Origin: Sphingomonas natans | GTDB lineage: Bacteria > Pseudomonadota > Alphaproteobacteria > Sphingomonadales > Sphingomonadaceae | DNA length: 64,000 nt | Direction: 5' to 3' | Assembly (NCBI RefSeq): GCF_030546695.1 | Contig: NZ_JAUOTP010000012.1 | Coordinates: 113,871 to 177,870 of the forward strand | Shown: one piece after another, positions 10,001-17,277 of the stretch | How the letters are laid out: each line of letters opens with the position of its first letter | Position numbering within the stretch: position 1 is the stretch's first letter | The notes under the pieces: generated by a model | The model's input: the letters and a program-made list of their open reading frames with translations, nothing else | What the model was told of the DNA's origin: nothing | Databases searched by the model: none | Translations under genes and position numbers: made by a program

Positions 10001-10216
10001 GTTGATCTCCTGTTCGATCGGCGCGGCGACGGTCTCGGCGACGGTCTCGGACGAGGCGCCCGGATATTGCGCGCTGACCGTCACGGTCGGCGGCACGATG
10101 TCCGGATATTGCGAGATGGGCAGCGCGAAATAGGCGAGCGCGCCGACGATGGTGATGACGACCGCGATCACCGCGGCGAAGATCGGCCGCGTGATGAAGA
10201 AGCGCGAGAAGCGCAT
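7040..10216 (-). CDS. RND multidrug efflux pump inner-membrane subunit (AcrB/HAE1 type)
   Basis: 1058 residues, the normal length of HAE1 transporters. It begins MRFSRFFITRPIFAAVIAV, the standard first helix. The proton-relay motif GIVVDDAIVVVENVE (paired Asp) lies in helix 4 and the relay lysine in LAAKNAILVVEF in helix 10. Two large periplasmic loops follow helices 1 and 7. The protein works as a trimer that takes up drugs or other amphiphiles from the periplasm and passes them to the outer-membrane duct, driven by the proton gradient. Its neighbours are the membrane-fusion gene upstream and the outer-membrane factor downstream, giving a complete pump. Substrates are not deducible. Confidence 0.95.
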   Translation of the reverse strand: MRFSRFFITRPIFAAVIAVVITIVGALAYFALPISQYPDIVPPTVTVSAQYPGASSETVAETVAAPIEQEINGVDNMLYQSSQSTGDGKLTITVTFKIGTDLDAAQVLVQNRVAVALPRLPEDVQRFGVVTKKTSPDFLMVVNLVSPDDSLDRGYISNYALTQVRDRLARIDGVGDVQLFGSRDFSMRVWIDPNRAAALDLTPGEIVAALRAQNVQVASGAIGAPPYAQGNAFQLSVETQGRLTEPQQFADVIIRTDADGRQVRVGDVARVELGAQDYGSNTYLSGKPTVIVAVFQRPGSNALAAAQGVSAAMEEMKAKFPKGLGYSVIYNPTEFIAQSIDAVKHTLFEAVILVVLVILVFLQKWRAAIIPVVAIPVSLIGTFAVLAAVGYSLNNLSLFGMVLAIGIVVDDAIVVVENVERNLEHGLSPLEAARKSMDEVSTALVAIVLVLCAVFIPTLFLTGLSGAFYRQFAVTISTATIISLLLSLTLSPALAAMLLRPREDVSGGPRWKRILSDAGDRFNRGFERMSEGYAKLTRKLVLMPKRMMIAYAGLIAVTGAVFWVTPTGFVPAQDQGYFLTVIQLPPGSSVERTDAVMKKVAQRILPLAGVKGAVMLAGFDGPSQTLAPNSAAAYIPLKSFADREKLGVTLGSIMAEAGKATADINEARLLMIPPPLIQGIGSAGGYRLMIQDKGGNGYKKLGETSFGLIGKANQTPGLKQIYTFFDTATPRIFADIDRRKANLIGLPPERVFEALQVYLGSTFVNDFNLLGRTYRVTAQADARFRNTTADIANLKTRSASGAMVPIGSVATFQDKSGPYRVVRYNLFPAVEVDGDTAPGVSSGQALGTMEKLAAETLPASYDSEWTGIAYQQKSAGNSSALVFGMAVVFVFLVLAAQYESLTLPLAIILIVPMCLLAAMTGVNIRGMDNNVLTQIGLVVLIALAAKNAILVVEFARQAEEEDGLSPVDAAVRAAKDRLRPILMTSFAFILGAVPLVLAKGAGSELRQALGTAVFSGMIGVTGFGLIFTPTFYVVCRGLAQRLERRRPGAAPAALQPAE

Positions 10217-10269
10217 GATGTGTCTCCGGGATGGAGGGCGCCTCTCAGCGCGAGATGGGCGTGTGCCTG

Positions 10270-10347
10270 CCGCTCGCCCTGGGCTGGTTGAGCACCGTCC
10301 TTCCGGGGGAAAAGGAGGACGGTGCTCGACAAGCCCAGGGCGAACGG
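10270..10347. repeat. Palindromic intergenic repeat element, copy 2
   Basis: Near-perfect inverted repeat between the membrane-fusion and pump genes. One arm is ccgctcgccctgggct plus gagcaccgtccttcc; the other is ggacggtgctcgac plus agcccagggcgaacgg. It belongs to the same family as the copies at 5303, 22580 and 58667. The stem would be long enough to stall or shield the operon transcript. Confidence 0.8.
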
Positions 10348-10357
10348 ATCGGTGGCG

Positions 10358-11614
10358 TTACCGCGCGAAGGTCGCCTCGGCGGCCGCCGCGGGGGCGGCT
10401 TCGGTCGTGGTCGCGGTGGCCTGTTCGGGGACGATCCGGCCGGGCGACGCGGTGACCTTTGCGCCGGGGACCGCGACCTGCGTGCCGGCGATGACGACGC
10501 GGTCGCCGGCGGCGAGGCCGGTGCGGATGATGCGCAGCCCCTCGATCACGGGGCCGAGCGTCACCGGCTTGGCCGCGACCGTGCCGCCGGCGTCGACGAC
10601 AAGGAGGGTCTTGCGCGCCTGATCGGTCTGGATCGCGGCATCGGGGACGAGCATCGCCTTGACCGTGCCGCTATGGCCGAGCCGCATGTTGCCGAACATG
10701 CCGGGGGTCAGGAAATAGTCCGGATTGGCGAGCACGGCGCGGCCGCGGATCGTGCCGGAGCGCGTATCGAGCCGGTTGTCAGTGAAATCGAGGCGCCCTT
10801 TCCAGCGATAGCCGCTCTCGTCCTGGAGCTGGATCTCGACCGGCTGCGCGCCGCCCGTCTGGCGATCGCGCTGCGCCTTCAGATAGAGCGCTTCCGAGCC
10901 GTCGAAGGAGAAATAGATCGGGTCGAGCGCGTTAATCGTGGTCAGCAACGTGCCGGCCCCATTGTCGCCGCCGGCGACGAGATTGCCCGCGTCGATCCGC
11001 CGATCCGAGATGCGCCCCGCTATCGGCGCGCGGACGGTCGTGAATTCCAGATCGAGCGCGCGCGAGCGAACGCGCGCGGTGGCGGCGGCGAGACCCGCTT
11101 CGGCCGCCTGGAGGCGCGCCTTGATCGCATCGATCTCGCCCGCCGAGACCGCCTCGTCGCCCGCGAGCCGGTTGACGCGGCCGAGATCGGCGCGGGCGAG
11201 CGCGACGGTGCTGGCGGCGCTCGCCGCATTGGCGCGCGCCTCGGCGAGCGCGGCCGCGAACGGGCGCTGGTCGATCGTGAACAGCAATTGCCCGGCGCGG
11301 ACGATGTCGCCGTCCTTGAAGTGGACGCCCGTCACGGCGCCTGAGACGCGCGGGCGGATCTCGACCGTGCGGCTGGGGGCGAAGCGGCCGACATAATCAT
11401 CCCACTGGCTGACGTCGCGGACGAGCGGCGCGGCGACGCTGACGGTGGGCGGCGGCGCGGTCGCTTCGGCGGGCGCGCCGCGGTGGAGCAGGCTGTAGCC
11501 GCCGAACGCGACGGCGGCCGCCGCGACGCCGAGCGCGCCGTTGCGCCGCCAATTGCGCGGGCGCCTGTCCGACGCGTCCGCCTCGACCGTGGCGATGCGG
11601 GTTTCCATGTTCAT
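10358..11614 (-). CDS. RND efflux membrane-fusion protein (HlyD/AcrA type)
   Basis: 418 residues from the ATG at 11614. The first 45 residues contain a single hydrophobic span (GALGVAAAAVAFGGYSLL), so the protein is probably anchored by an uncleaved helix; no lipobox is present. The barrel-sandwich (lipoyl) half is visible as VEIRPRVSGAVTGVHFKDGD, followed by a helical hairpin and then the second lipoyl half (APIAGRISDRRIDAGNLV). It bridges the pump and the outer-membrane duct. The start overlaps the stop of the upstream small gene in an ATGA arrangement, which indicates translational coupling. A longer reading frame to 11905 has no supporting start and is antisense-like in composition. Confidence 0.92.
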   Translation of the reverse strand: MNMETRIATVEADASDRRPRNWRRNGALGVAAAAVAFGGYSLLHRGAPAEATAPPPTVSVAAPLVRDVSQWDDYVGRFAPSRTVEIRPRVSGAVTGVHFKDGDIVRAGQLLFTIDQRPFAAALAEARANAASAASTVALARADLGRVNRLAGDEAVSAGEIDAIKARLQAAEAGLAAATARVRSRALDLEFTTVRAPIAGRISDRRIDAGNLVAGGDNGAGTLLTTINALDPIYFSFDGSEALYLKAQRDRQTGGAQPVEIQLQDESGYRWKGRLDFTDNRLDTRSGTIRGRAVLANPDYFLTPGMFGNMRLGHSGTVKAMLVPDAAIQTDQARKTLLVVDAGGTVAAKPVTLGPVIEGLRIIRTGLAAGDRVVIAGTQVAVPGAKVTASPGRIVPEQATATTTEAAPAAAAEATFAR

Positions 11615-12018
11615 GCCGCGATCCTCTGGCGGCGCGTGCTGCGGCGCGTGGCGATGCTCGCGAGCATCGTCTCGAACTGATCGAGGCTGAAGCCGGCGGC
11701 GATGAAGCGGCCGATCTCGGATGCGGGCAGCAGATAGCCGTGATGCCAGGCCTGGACCGCGGTCTGGCGCAGCGCCTCGAGCCGCGGATCGGCGAGCTTG
11801 GAGCTGCTGCCGAGCCCGAACAGGCTGCCGAGCGCGCGCGACAGGCGGCCGGGCTCGCCGAGGCTCGCCAGCGTGTCCTTCGCGGAGAGCGCGATCACGC
11901 TCCACTCGAGGCCCGAAAAGCCGGTGCCGGCGCCCTGGGCGGGCGTCTTCGCGACGGTTTCGGCGGGCAGGTACGGCACGCCGCCGGCAAATGCCTGATT
12001 GAGATCCATATAGGCCAT
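11611..12018 (-). CDS. Small protein of unknown function, first structural gene of the efflux operon
   Basis: 135 residues. The ATG at 12018 is preferred because AGGGGA stands seven bases upstream; a start at 12096 would lack a ribosome site. The sequence begins MAYMDLNQAFAGGVPYLPAE and has no signal peptide. A Ser/Leu/Gly-rich middle (RLSRALGSLFGLGSSSKLADP) is followed by a basic helical tail (ATRRSTRRQRIAA). I do not recognise the family. The position, transcribed from the operator-flanked promoter and coupled by ATGA to the membrane-fusion gene, suggests a job linked to the pump, perhaps regulation or an accessory subunit; this is inference only. Confidence 0.65.
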   Translation of the reverse strand: MAYMDLNQAFAGGVPYLPAETVAKTPAQGAGTGFSGLEWSVIALSAKDTLASLGEPGRLSRALGSLFGLGSSSKLADPRLEALRQTAVQAWHHGYLLPASEIGRFIAAGFSLDQFETMLASIATRRSTRRQRIAA

Positions 12019-12180
12019 GGTCGGTCCCCTGTTCTTGGGCGTTCTTTGGGCGCGGCCGGGCGACAGCGGACGCGCCTCGCGCCCGCTCGCCGTCATCGGA
12101 CGCGAGATTGTGGTGCCCGACGACCGCGCAAGCGGGCCGGGCGATGTTGATGAAGCGCGGCGCGAGCGCCGACGTCTGGG

Positions 12181-12201
12181 CTAGAGAGTGACCAACTTCA
12201 T
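12181..12201 (-). CDS. Six-codon upstream ORF in the efflux operon leader (MKLVTL)
   Basis: The reading frame is ATG AAG TTG GTC ACT CTC TAG, with a consensus AAGGAG (12209-12214) placed seven bases before the ATG. It lies roughly 50 bases after the predicted promoter and about 160 bases before the first structural gene. Such a well-placed ribosome site for a six-residue peptide suggests a regulatory leader peptide. No peptide product has been shown, and the match could be chance. Confidence 0.4.
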   Translation of the reverse strand: MKLVTL

Positions 12202-12249
12202 AAGCGGGCTCCTTGGCCGGTGCCGCCGAGTCTGTTCGGCGGCGTTCCG

Positions 12250-12261
12250 TACCGAGCGGTA
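12250..12261. promoter_or_regulatory. Palindromic operator O1 over the -10 region (TACCGAGCGGTA)
   Basis: The arms TACCG and CGGTA are perfect inverted repeats and touch the -10 box of the efflux promoter. The pattern TACCNNNCGGTA (read on the minus strand) recurs at 12297-12308. Operators of this kind are typical of TetR/AcrR-family repressors of efflux genes; the repressor gene itself is not in this window. Confidence 0.65.
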
Positions 12262-12287
12262 TATAAAGCGCCGGGTCGTTCCGTCAA
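12260..12287 (-). promoter_or_regulatory. Predicted sigma-70-type promoter of the RND efflux operon
   Basis: On the minus strand TTGACG (12287-12282) and TATATA (12265-12260) are separated by 16 bases, a near-consensus housekeeping promoter. Transcription would run toward 12018 with a leader of about 230 bases. The -10 region overlaps one of the two palindromic operators. Confidence 0.7.
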
Positions 12288-12295
12288 CGACTTTT

Positions 12296-12309
12296 ATACC
12301 GGTAGGTAT
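12296..12309. promoter_or_regulatory. Palindromic operator O2 upstream of the -35 box (ATACCGGTAGGTAT)
   Basis: The arms ATACC and GGTAT are perfect inverted repeats. It lies just upstream of the -35 box on the minus strand, 47 bases centre to centre from O1. The two sites share the TACC....CGGTA pattern, so one dimeric repressor probably binds both. Confidence 0.6.
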
Positions 12310-12492
12310 CTTTTTGCCAAGCGGGGGCGGCGAAGAAATTTGGTGCGGTGCACAAGTGTTTGAAAAATGGGCTTTGCTTTAGGCGACTGGCGCAAGCATG
12401 CCGGCTCCGGCTGGCCTATCAGCACCTCACCTCCGATTGACCCGCCGCCGTTTTTCGCGAAATTTGATTCACTGTAGAGAGTCGAACCGCCG

Positions 12493-12774
12493 ATGCTCCT
12501 TCTCGTTCAGCTCGATATTTCCCAAGCGGAGATGGCGCTGTTCGACGAGTATGAGGCGCGGGTCCTCGCCTTGCTCGGAAGCCACGGCGCCAAGCTCGTC
12601 GAACGGTTGCGCTCCACGGATCAGGCAACAGAGGTCCATCTGGTCCACTTCCCGGACGCCAGCGCTTTCGAGGCGTATCGTGCCGATCCGGTGAGAGTGG
12701 GACTTCAGCAGCTGTGGCTGGAATGTGGTGCGTCCTCGACGCTGACCGAGGTTCGGCGCGTCGGTGAGACATAG
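12493..12774 (+). CDS. Small DUF1330-like / dimeric alpha-beta barrel protein
   Basis: 93 residues. The pattern is a first strand (MLLLVQLDIS), a helix with FDEYEARVLALLGSHGAKLVER, a strand (EVHLVHFPDASAF) and a helix with EAYRADPVR. This resembles the ferredoxin-like DUF1330 / antibiotic-monooxygenase-like barrels. No catalytic residue can be assigned. The gene stands alone on the plus strand, divergent from the efflux operon, and is followed by a repeat-rich spacer. A purine-rich GTAGAGAG stretch precedes the start. Its location beside the efflux promoter could be incidental. Confidence 0.6.
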   Translation: MLLLVQLDISQAEMALFDEYEARVLALLGSHGAKLVERLRSTDQATEVHLVHFPDASAFEAYRADPVRVGLQQLWLECGASSTLTEVRRVGET

Positions 12775-13232
12775 TTGTCTTTGTTGTCGTGCGAGAATCT
12801 TGCACCGACCTAGATCGAAAGCGTGCGACCGCAAACGGACTTGCTTCTGATCCCTCTCCCGCGAAAGCGAGAGAGGGCTAAGGCCGGCGCCACAAGCGGA
12901 CCGTCTGCTTTCGCCCCAATAGCGGACTTATCCCTCAAACGCGGCGCCCCCGCTCCCTCGAAGCGGAGAGGGCTTGCTGAGCGTTCGCTCACACGATTGC
13001 CGCCGTTACCTCCCCTCCCTGAAAGGGAGGGGATTGAGGGGTGGGTTGCTGTCCAGCCGAGCGCATCGGTGGATGGCGACCCACCCCCAGCCCAGCATCA
13101 GGTCGGTCATGCCCCCAGCATGACCTGAACAGCGCGGGGGCGCTGTTCACCTGATGCTCTTCCAGGGAGGGGAGCCAAACGTCCGCTCACCACCATTAGC
13201 AGTCGTTAAGCGTCGGATCCCGCCCCGCCCCC
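12775..13232. repeat. Repeat-rich intergenic region without a credible gene
   Basis: Several hairpins are packed here. One is ccctctcccgcgaaagcgagagaggg near 12850-12877, one is built on gctccctcgaagcggagaggg near 12952-12973, and one on cctccctgaaagggagg near 13014-13030. A larger inverted repeat lies at about 13097-13156, with catcaggt and acctgatg as outer arms. Codon structure is absent on both strands. These look like tandem copies of short palindromic mobile-like repeats rather than regulatory sites. Confidence 0.6.
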
Positions 13233-13574
13233 TCAATCCGGCTTGTGCGCGGCGATCTCGTTGCCGGCGGGGTCGCGGAAGTGGAAGCGGCGGCCGCCGG
13301 GGAAGGCGAAGATCGGGCGGGTGACGTCGCCGCCGACGGCTTCGACCGAGGCGAGCGCCGCCTCGAGATCGGGGACCTGGATCACGGGCAGGGGCGCATC
13401 GGACTGTTCGGGCGTATCGGCCTGAAAGCCGATATCGACGTCGCCCGTCATCGTGCAGGCATAGGTCGGGCCGAACTGCTCGAACTCCCAGCCGAACACC
13501 GCCCCATAGAAACCCTGCATCTCGGCGACGTCGCCGCAGGGCAATTCGATGAAGTCGATCCGTCCGCGCACCAT
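13233..13574 (-). CDS. VOC-family (glyoxalase/bleomycin-resistance fold) protein
   Basis: 113 residues forming one VOC module: FIELPCGDVAEMQGFYGAVFGWEF at the start and GGRRFHFRDPAGNEIAAHKP at the end, the family's usual closing strand with a metal-ligand-like Asp/Glu region. Such proteins act as dioxygenases, lyases, isomerases or binding proteins; which applies here is unknown. It starts 11 bases after the lexA stop on the same strand, so it may be co-transcribed with lexA and perhaps be DNA-damage inducible. That link is inferred from spacing alone. Confidence 0.8.
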   Translation of the reverse strand: MVRGRIDFIELPCGDVAEMQGFYGAVFGWEFEQFGPTYACTMTGDVDIGFQADTPEQSDAPLPVIQVPDLEAALASVEAVGGDVTRPIFAFPGGRRFHFRDPAGNEIAAHKPD

Positions 13575-13585
13575 CGCCTTCGTCC

Positions 13586-14263
13586 TCAGTAGCGCCGGAG
13601 CAGGCCGGCAAGCTTGCCCTGGATGCGGATCTGGTTGGGCTTGTAGCGCTGCGGATCATAAGCGCGATTGGCGGGATCGAGGCGGACCATCGTCCCTTCG
13701 CGGCGGAAGAACTTGAGCGTCGCCTCGCTCTCGTCGACGAGCGCCACGACGATCTCGCCGTCGCGCGCGGTATCGGCCTTGCGGACGAGCGCATAATCGC
13801 CGTCGAGGATGCCCGCCTCGACCATCGAATCGCCCGACACTTCCAACGCATAATGTTCGCCGGGGCCGAGCAGAGCGGCGGGAACCGACAGGCTCGTCTG
13901 CCCCTCCATCGCCTCGATCGGCAGACCCGCGGCGATGCGGCCGTGGAGCGGGATTTCCAGCACGTCGTTCGCGACCGGAGGCAGCGCGGTCTTGGGCTTC
14001 AGCGTCACCACGTCCGCGCTCTTGCCGGGCTTGGTCTTGGCCTTCACCGCATCGGGCAGCTTGACGATTTCGAGCGCGCGCGCGCGATTGGGCAGGCGGC
14101 GGATGAAGCTGCGTTCCTCGAGCGCCGAGATCAGGCGGTGGACGCCCGACTTGGACTTGAGATCGAGCGCGTCCTTCATCTCCTCGAACGAGGGCGAGAC
14201 GCCGGTCTCGTTCAGGCGATCGTTGATGAAGCAGAGCAGCTCATGTTGCTTGACGGTGAGCAT
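13586..14263 (-). CDS. lexA: LexA SOS repressor
   Basis: 225 residues from the ATG at 14263. The N-terminal winged-helix domain reads [17 protein letters not shown]...[21 protein letters not shown]. The self-cleavage site is Ala112-Gly113 in RIAAGLP. The catalytic dyad is Ser146 (GDSM) and Lys184 (EATLKFF). RecA filaments trigger cleavage, which derepresses DNA-repair genes. The promoter carries two overlapping SOS boxes (14284-14309), so it should be autoregulated. It follows moeA by 59 bases at the end of the trp/mo cluster but has its own promoter, overlapping the 3' end of moeA. Confidence 0.97.
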   Translation of the reverse strand: MLTVKQHELLCFINDRLNETGVSPSFEEMKDALDLKSKSGVHRLISALEERSFIRRLPNRARALEIVKLPDAVKAKTKPGKSADVVTLKPKTALPPVANDVLEIPLHGRIAAGLPIEAMEGQTSLSVPAALLGPGEHYALEVSGDSMVEAGILDGDYALVRKADTARDGEIVVALVDESEATLKFFRREGTMVRLDPANRAYDPQRYKPNQIRIQGKLAGLLRRY

Positions 14264-14283
14264 CGCTTTTTCCTGAAGGCGAG

Positions 14284-14309
14284 GAACGTATGCGGAACGT
14301 GTAGGAAAC
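14284..14309 (-). promoter_or_regulatory. Tandem SOS boxes in the lexA promoter
   Basis: On the minus strand GTTC-N7-GTTC is a perfect alphaproteobacterial LexA box (14298-14284). A second, overlapping half-match GTTT-N7-GTTC (14310-14295) shares its right arm. A TTGACA -35-like box lies upstream at 14326-14321, so LexA bound here would block RNA polymerase at its own gene. Confidence 0.85.
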
Positions 14310-14322
14310 GATCGAGTCGCTG

Positions 14323-15501
14323 TCAAGCGAGCGGCAGGAACGCGGCGCTGGCGGCTGCGGGGAGGGCCGGCGCGTGCGGCGGGCGGATGACGAGCGCGTC
14401 GGCAGCGGCGAGCGTCGAGAGCGAGGCGCTGTCCTGATCGGGCAGCACATGGAGCGCGCCGTCCGCGATCCGCGCGCGCAGATATGCGGCGCGTTCGCCA
14501 TTGGCGGGAAGTGTATCGGCGATGGGGAGGTAGTGCGTCGTGGGTAACGGATCGGCCGCGCCGGCGAGGTGCGCGACGAGCGGACGCAGGAACAGGGTGG
14601 CGGTGACGAAGGCTGAGACGGGGTTGCCGGGCAGGCCGAGGACGGTCGTCCCGCCGAGACGGCCGGCCATGAGCGGCTTGCCGGGACGCATCGCGACGCG
14701 CCAGAAATCGAGTTCCGCCCCGGCCCGGGAGAGCGCGGGGCGGACGAGATCGTGATCGCCGACCGAGGCGCCGCCGATCGTGACGAGAATGTCGGCGTGG
14801 GCGGCGGCTTCGGTGATGGCTTGGGCAAGCGCATCGAGATCGTCGCGGACGATGGCGTGGAGCGTGACGTCGGCGGCGTCGCCGAGCATCGCCGCCAGCA
14901 TCGGCCCGTTGGAAGAGGGGAGCATCACGCCTGCGGTCGGCGCGCCGGGCTCGACCAGTTCGTCGCCGGTCGCGAGGATCGTCACGCACGGGCGGCGGCG
15001 GACGGCGAGGCAGCCGTGGCCACCGATCGCGGCGAGCGCGATGCGCGCGGGGGTCAGGCGGGCGCCGGGCGCGATCAGGGGCGCGTCGTCGGTGAAGTCC
15101 GAGCCTTTCGGGCGGACGAACAGGCCCTGTCGCGCGGGGGCGTCGCCGGTAAGGGAGACGCGATCGCCGTCGCGGCTGGTCTCCTCCTGGATCAGGATCG
15201 TGTCGGCGCCGGCCGGCAGCGGCGCGCCCGTGAAAATTCGCGCCGCCTCGCCCGCGCCGATCGCGCGATCGAGGCCGGCGCCGGCCGCACTCTCGCCGAC
15301 GACGCGCCATGGCCCCGGCAGATCGGCGAAGCGGATCGCATAGCCGTCCATCGCCGAGAGGTCGGCGGCGGGCTGGGTGCGGCGGGCGGCAACGGCCGAG
15401 GCGGCGAAGCGTCCGGCGGCTTCGGCGAGAAGGACGGTCTCGATCGGGAGAGGCTCGGCCAGCGCCAGCAGGCGCGCCTGCGCCTCGGCGACGGCCAGCA
15501 T
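14323..15501 (-). CDS. moeA: Molybdopterin molybdenumtransferase MoeA
   Basis: 392 residues from the ATG at 15501. MoeA inserts molybdate into adenylated molybdopterin to make the molybdenum cofactor. Visible landmarks are SAMDGYAIR near residue 50, [27 protein letters not shown], the cofactor-binding [11 protein letters not shown] and [11 protein letters not shown], and [12 protein letters not shown]. The start overlaps the moaC stop (TGATG), so the two genes are translationally coupled. Its 3' end overlaps the predicted lexA promoter. The length is normal for the family. Confidence 0.95.
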   Translation of the reverse strand: MLAVAEAQARLLALAEPLPIETVLLAEAAGRFAASAVAARRTQPAADLSAMDGYAIRFADLPGPWRVVGESAAGAGLDRAIGAGEAARIFTGAPLPAGADTILIQEETSRDGDRVSLTGDAPARQGLFVRPKGSDFTDDAPLIAPGARLTPARIALAAIGGHGCLAVRRRPCVTILATGDELVEPGAPTAGVMLPSSNGPMLAAMLGDAADVTLHAIVRDDLDALAQAITEAAAHADILVTIGGASVGDHDLVRPALSRAGAELDFWRVAMRPGKPLMAGRLGGTTVLGLPGNPVSAFVTATLFLRPLVAHLAGAADPLPTTHYLPIADTLPANGERAAYLRARIADGALHVLPDQDSASLSTLAAADALVIRPPHAPALPAAASAAFLPLA

Positions 15502-15968
15502 CAGGCCCGCCACTCGCCCGAGCGGCCGCCCGATTTGGCGAGGAGCGAAACGCGCTCGATCGTCATGCCGCGGTCGATCGCCTTGGCCATGTCGTAGATC
15601 GTCAGCAAAGCGGCGGTGCAGGCGGTGAGCGCCTCCATCTCGACTCCCGTCGGGCCGGTGGTGGCGACGGTCGCGGTGCAGGCGATGCCGTCGGCCTCGA
15701 TCGCGAGATCGATCGCCACCTTCGCAATCGCGATCGGGTGGCAGAGCGGGATCAGATCGGGGGTGCGCTTGGCGGCCATGATCCCGGCGACGCGCGCGAC
15801 GGCGAGCGCATCGCCCTTCGCGAGCGCCCCGTCGCGGATCGCGGCGAGCGCCTCGGGCGACATGGCGATGCGCCCGGCGGCGATCGCCTCGCGCTTCGTC
15901 GCGGGCTTGGCCGAGACATCGACCATGTGCGCGGCGCCCGCCTCGTCGAGATGCGTGAGGCGTGTCAT
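15501..15968 (-). CDS. moaC: Cyclic pyranopterin monophosphate synthase MoaC
   Basis: 155 residues. MoaC converts the GTP-derived 3',8-cyclo intermediate into cyclic pyranopterin monophosphate, the second step of molybdenum cofactor synthesis. The family signatures are [18 protein letters not shown] at the start, [11 protein letters not shown] in the middle and [20 protein letters not shown] with the active-site Lys/Asp region at KAIDRGM. The start overlaps the trpC stop by four bases (ATGA) and its stop overlaps the moeA start, giving a tightly coupled trpC-moaC-moeA segment. No moaA, moaD or moaE lies in the window. Confidence 0.96.
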   Translation of the reverse strand: MTRLTHLDEAGAAHMVDVSAKPATKREAIAAGRIAMSPEALAAIRDGALAKGDALAVARVAGIMAAKRTPDLIPLCHPIAIAKVAIDLAIEADGIACTATVATTGPTGVEMEALTACTAALLTIYDMAKAIDRGMTIERVSLLAKSGGRSGEWRA

Positions 15969-16756
15969 GCCGCGAGCAGCGCCCGCGTGGCCGCCTCGAC
16001 ATCGGCCTGCCGCATGAGGCTTTCGCCGACGAGGAAGCAGCGGACTCCATGCGCGGCCATCGCATCGAGATCGGCGCGGTTCGTCAGCCCGCTCTCGGCA
16101 ACGAAGGTGCAGCCCTCGGGCGCGCGGCCGACGAGATCGTAGGTCCGCGCGAAATCGACCGAGAAATCCCTGAGGTCGCGATTGTTGACCCCGATCAGGC
16201 GCGATCGGAGCGAGAGTGCGCGCTCCATCTCGGCCGCGTCATGGACTTCGACGAGCACGTCCATGCCGAGCCCGAGCGCCGCCGCCTCGATCTCGGCCAT
16301 CGCCCCGTCGTCCAGCGCGGCGACGATGATCAGGATCGCGTCGGCGCCCAAGGCGCGCGCCTCCAGCACCTGCCAGGGATCGACCATGAAATCCTTCCGC
16401 AGGCAGGGCAGTGCACAGGCCGCGCGCGCGGCGACGAGGAACTCGTCCGCGCCCTGGAAATAGGGCATGTCGGTCAGCACCGAGAGGCACGCCGCGCCGC
16501 CCGCTTCATAGGAACGGGCGTGCGCGGGCGGATCGAAATTGGCCCGGATCAGCCCCTTGGAGGGCGAGGCGCGCTTGATTTCGGCGATCAGCCCGTAGCC
16601 GCCGGCCTTCGCTTTGGCCTCCAGTGCGGCGCGAAAGCCGCGCGGCCGCGTCTGGCCGCCGGCCTGCGCTTCGAGGGTCGACAGGCTGAGCTGGGTCTTG
16701 CGCGCGGCGACGTGGACGCGCTTGTCGACGAGGATCTGGGTGAGGCGGTTGCTCAT
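15965..16756 (-). CDS. trpC: Indole-3-glycerol phosphate synthase TrpC
   Basis: 263 residues, a single-domain TrpC not fused to TrpF. It closes the indole ring from carboxyphenylamino-deoxyribulose phosphate. The barrel motifs are [12 protein letters not shown] (catalytic Lys), [47 protein letters not shown] and [13 protein letters not shown]. The start is followed by [16 protein letters not shown]. Two small genes of unknown role sit between it and trpD on the same strand. The moaC start overlaps its stop codon. Confidence 0.97.
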   Translation of the reverse strand: MSNRLTQILVDKRVHVAARKTQLSLSTLEAQAGGQTRPRGFRAALEAKAKAGGYGLIAEIKRASPSKGLIRANFDPPAHARSYEAGGAACLSVLTDMPYFQGADEFLVAARAACALPCLRKDFMVDPWQVLEARALGADAILIIVAALDDGAMAEIEAAALGLGMDVLVEVHDAAEMERALSLRSRLIGVNNRDLRDFSVDFARTYDLVGRAPEGCTFVAESGLTNRADLDAMAAHGVRCFLVGESLMRQADVEAATRALLAA

Positions 16757-16813
16757 GGCGCCCGCCCTACACCAGCGTTTCGGTCCGGTGGAAGGGCGGG
16801 TATGGCGGAACGG

Positions 16814-16975
16814 TCAGCGCCGCGGCCGGCGGCTCCCGAAGAAGCAGACGCCGAGGCTGTAGGAAAGGCTCGTCGCGTGGAAGCCCGGCATCGCCGCGGT
16901 CACGCGATCGACGACGCAATTCACGCCGCGCGCGGCGGGCGAGGGGACCAGTGTGGAGAGCGGGACATAGGTCAC
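16814..16975 (-). CDS. Possible small protein, 53 aa, unknown function
   Basis: A GTG start at 16975 overlaps the stop of the upstream small gene (GTGA), which would allow coupled translation. The peptide begins VTYVPLSTLVPSPAARGV and ends with a Gly/Cys/Arg tail (GVCFFGSRRPRR). There are two cysteines. I recognise no family, and codon evidence in so short a frame is weak. It could also be a leader region for trpC with no protein product. Confidence 0.35.
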   Translation of the reverse strand: MTYVPLSTLVPSPAARGVNCVVDRVTAAMPGFHATSLSYSLGVCFFGSRRPRR

Positions 16976-17277
16976 TGGCAGGTCTCCGTCGGCTGGGTAA
17001 GCGGGCTCAGGCCGTGCTGGCCGAGAAACTGGTGGAGGCCGACGAGCAAAGCCTGCGCCGCGGCGACGGGGGTGGTCAGGCGGGCGACGACGACGCGCTC
17101 CATCGGCGGCGGCGACTTGGAATGATCGCAGTGCAGGCTTTCGAACGTGATCGTGACGACGCCGTTCATCAGCGACAGGCCCGACATGCCGGTGGCGAGT
17201 ATCTCGGGGGCGAAGGTGTTGTCGATCAGGCGGATGTCGGGTTCGGGCTGCGGGGCGATGGGGGGAAACATCTTCAT
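16972..17277 (-). CDS. Conserved-looking small protein between trpD and trpC
   Basis: 101 residues. It begins MKMFPPIAPQPEPDIRLIDN and contains GVVTITFESLHCDH and MERVVVARLTTPVAAAQALL. This two-part pattern (short beta segment, then a helix with a position-conserved Ala/Leu run) recalls small bacterial proteins of the DUF3467 kind, where a similar ending limits binding of an unknown ligand. I would not name a function. It lies in the same direction as trpD (169 bases after its stop) and trpC, so it probably belongs to the same transcript. Confidence 0.6.
   Translation of the reverse strand: MKMFPPIAPQPEPDIRLIDNTFAPEILATGMSGLSLMNGVVTITFESLHCDHSKSPPPMERVVVARLTTPVAAAQALLVGLHQFLGQHGLSPLTQPTETCQ

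Noticed and set aside
7526..10291. A 921-codon open frame on the plus strand opposite the RND pump gene.
   Set aside because: It is a codon-bias shadow of the pump gene: Asp/Arg/Gly/His-rich, no domain, and it runs across the palindromic repeat.
12019..12492. A TetR repressor gene next to the efflux promoter.
   Set aside because: No frame with a TetR helix-turn-helix exists between 12019 and 13232; the only plus-strand gene there is DUF1330-like.
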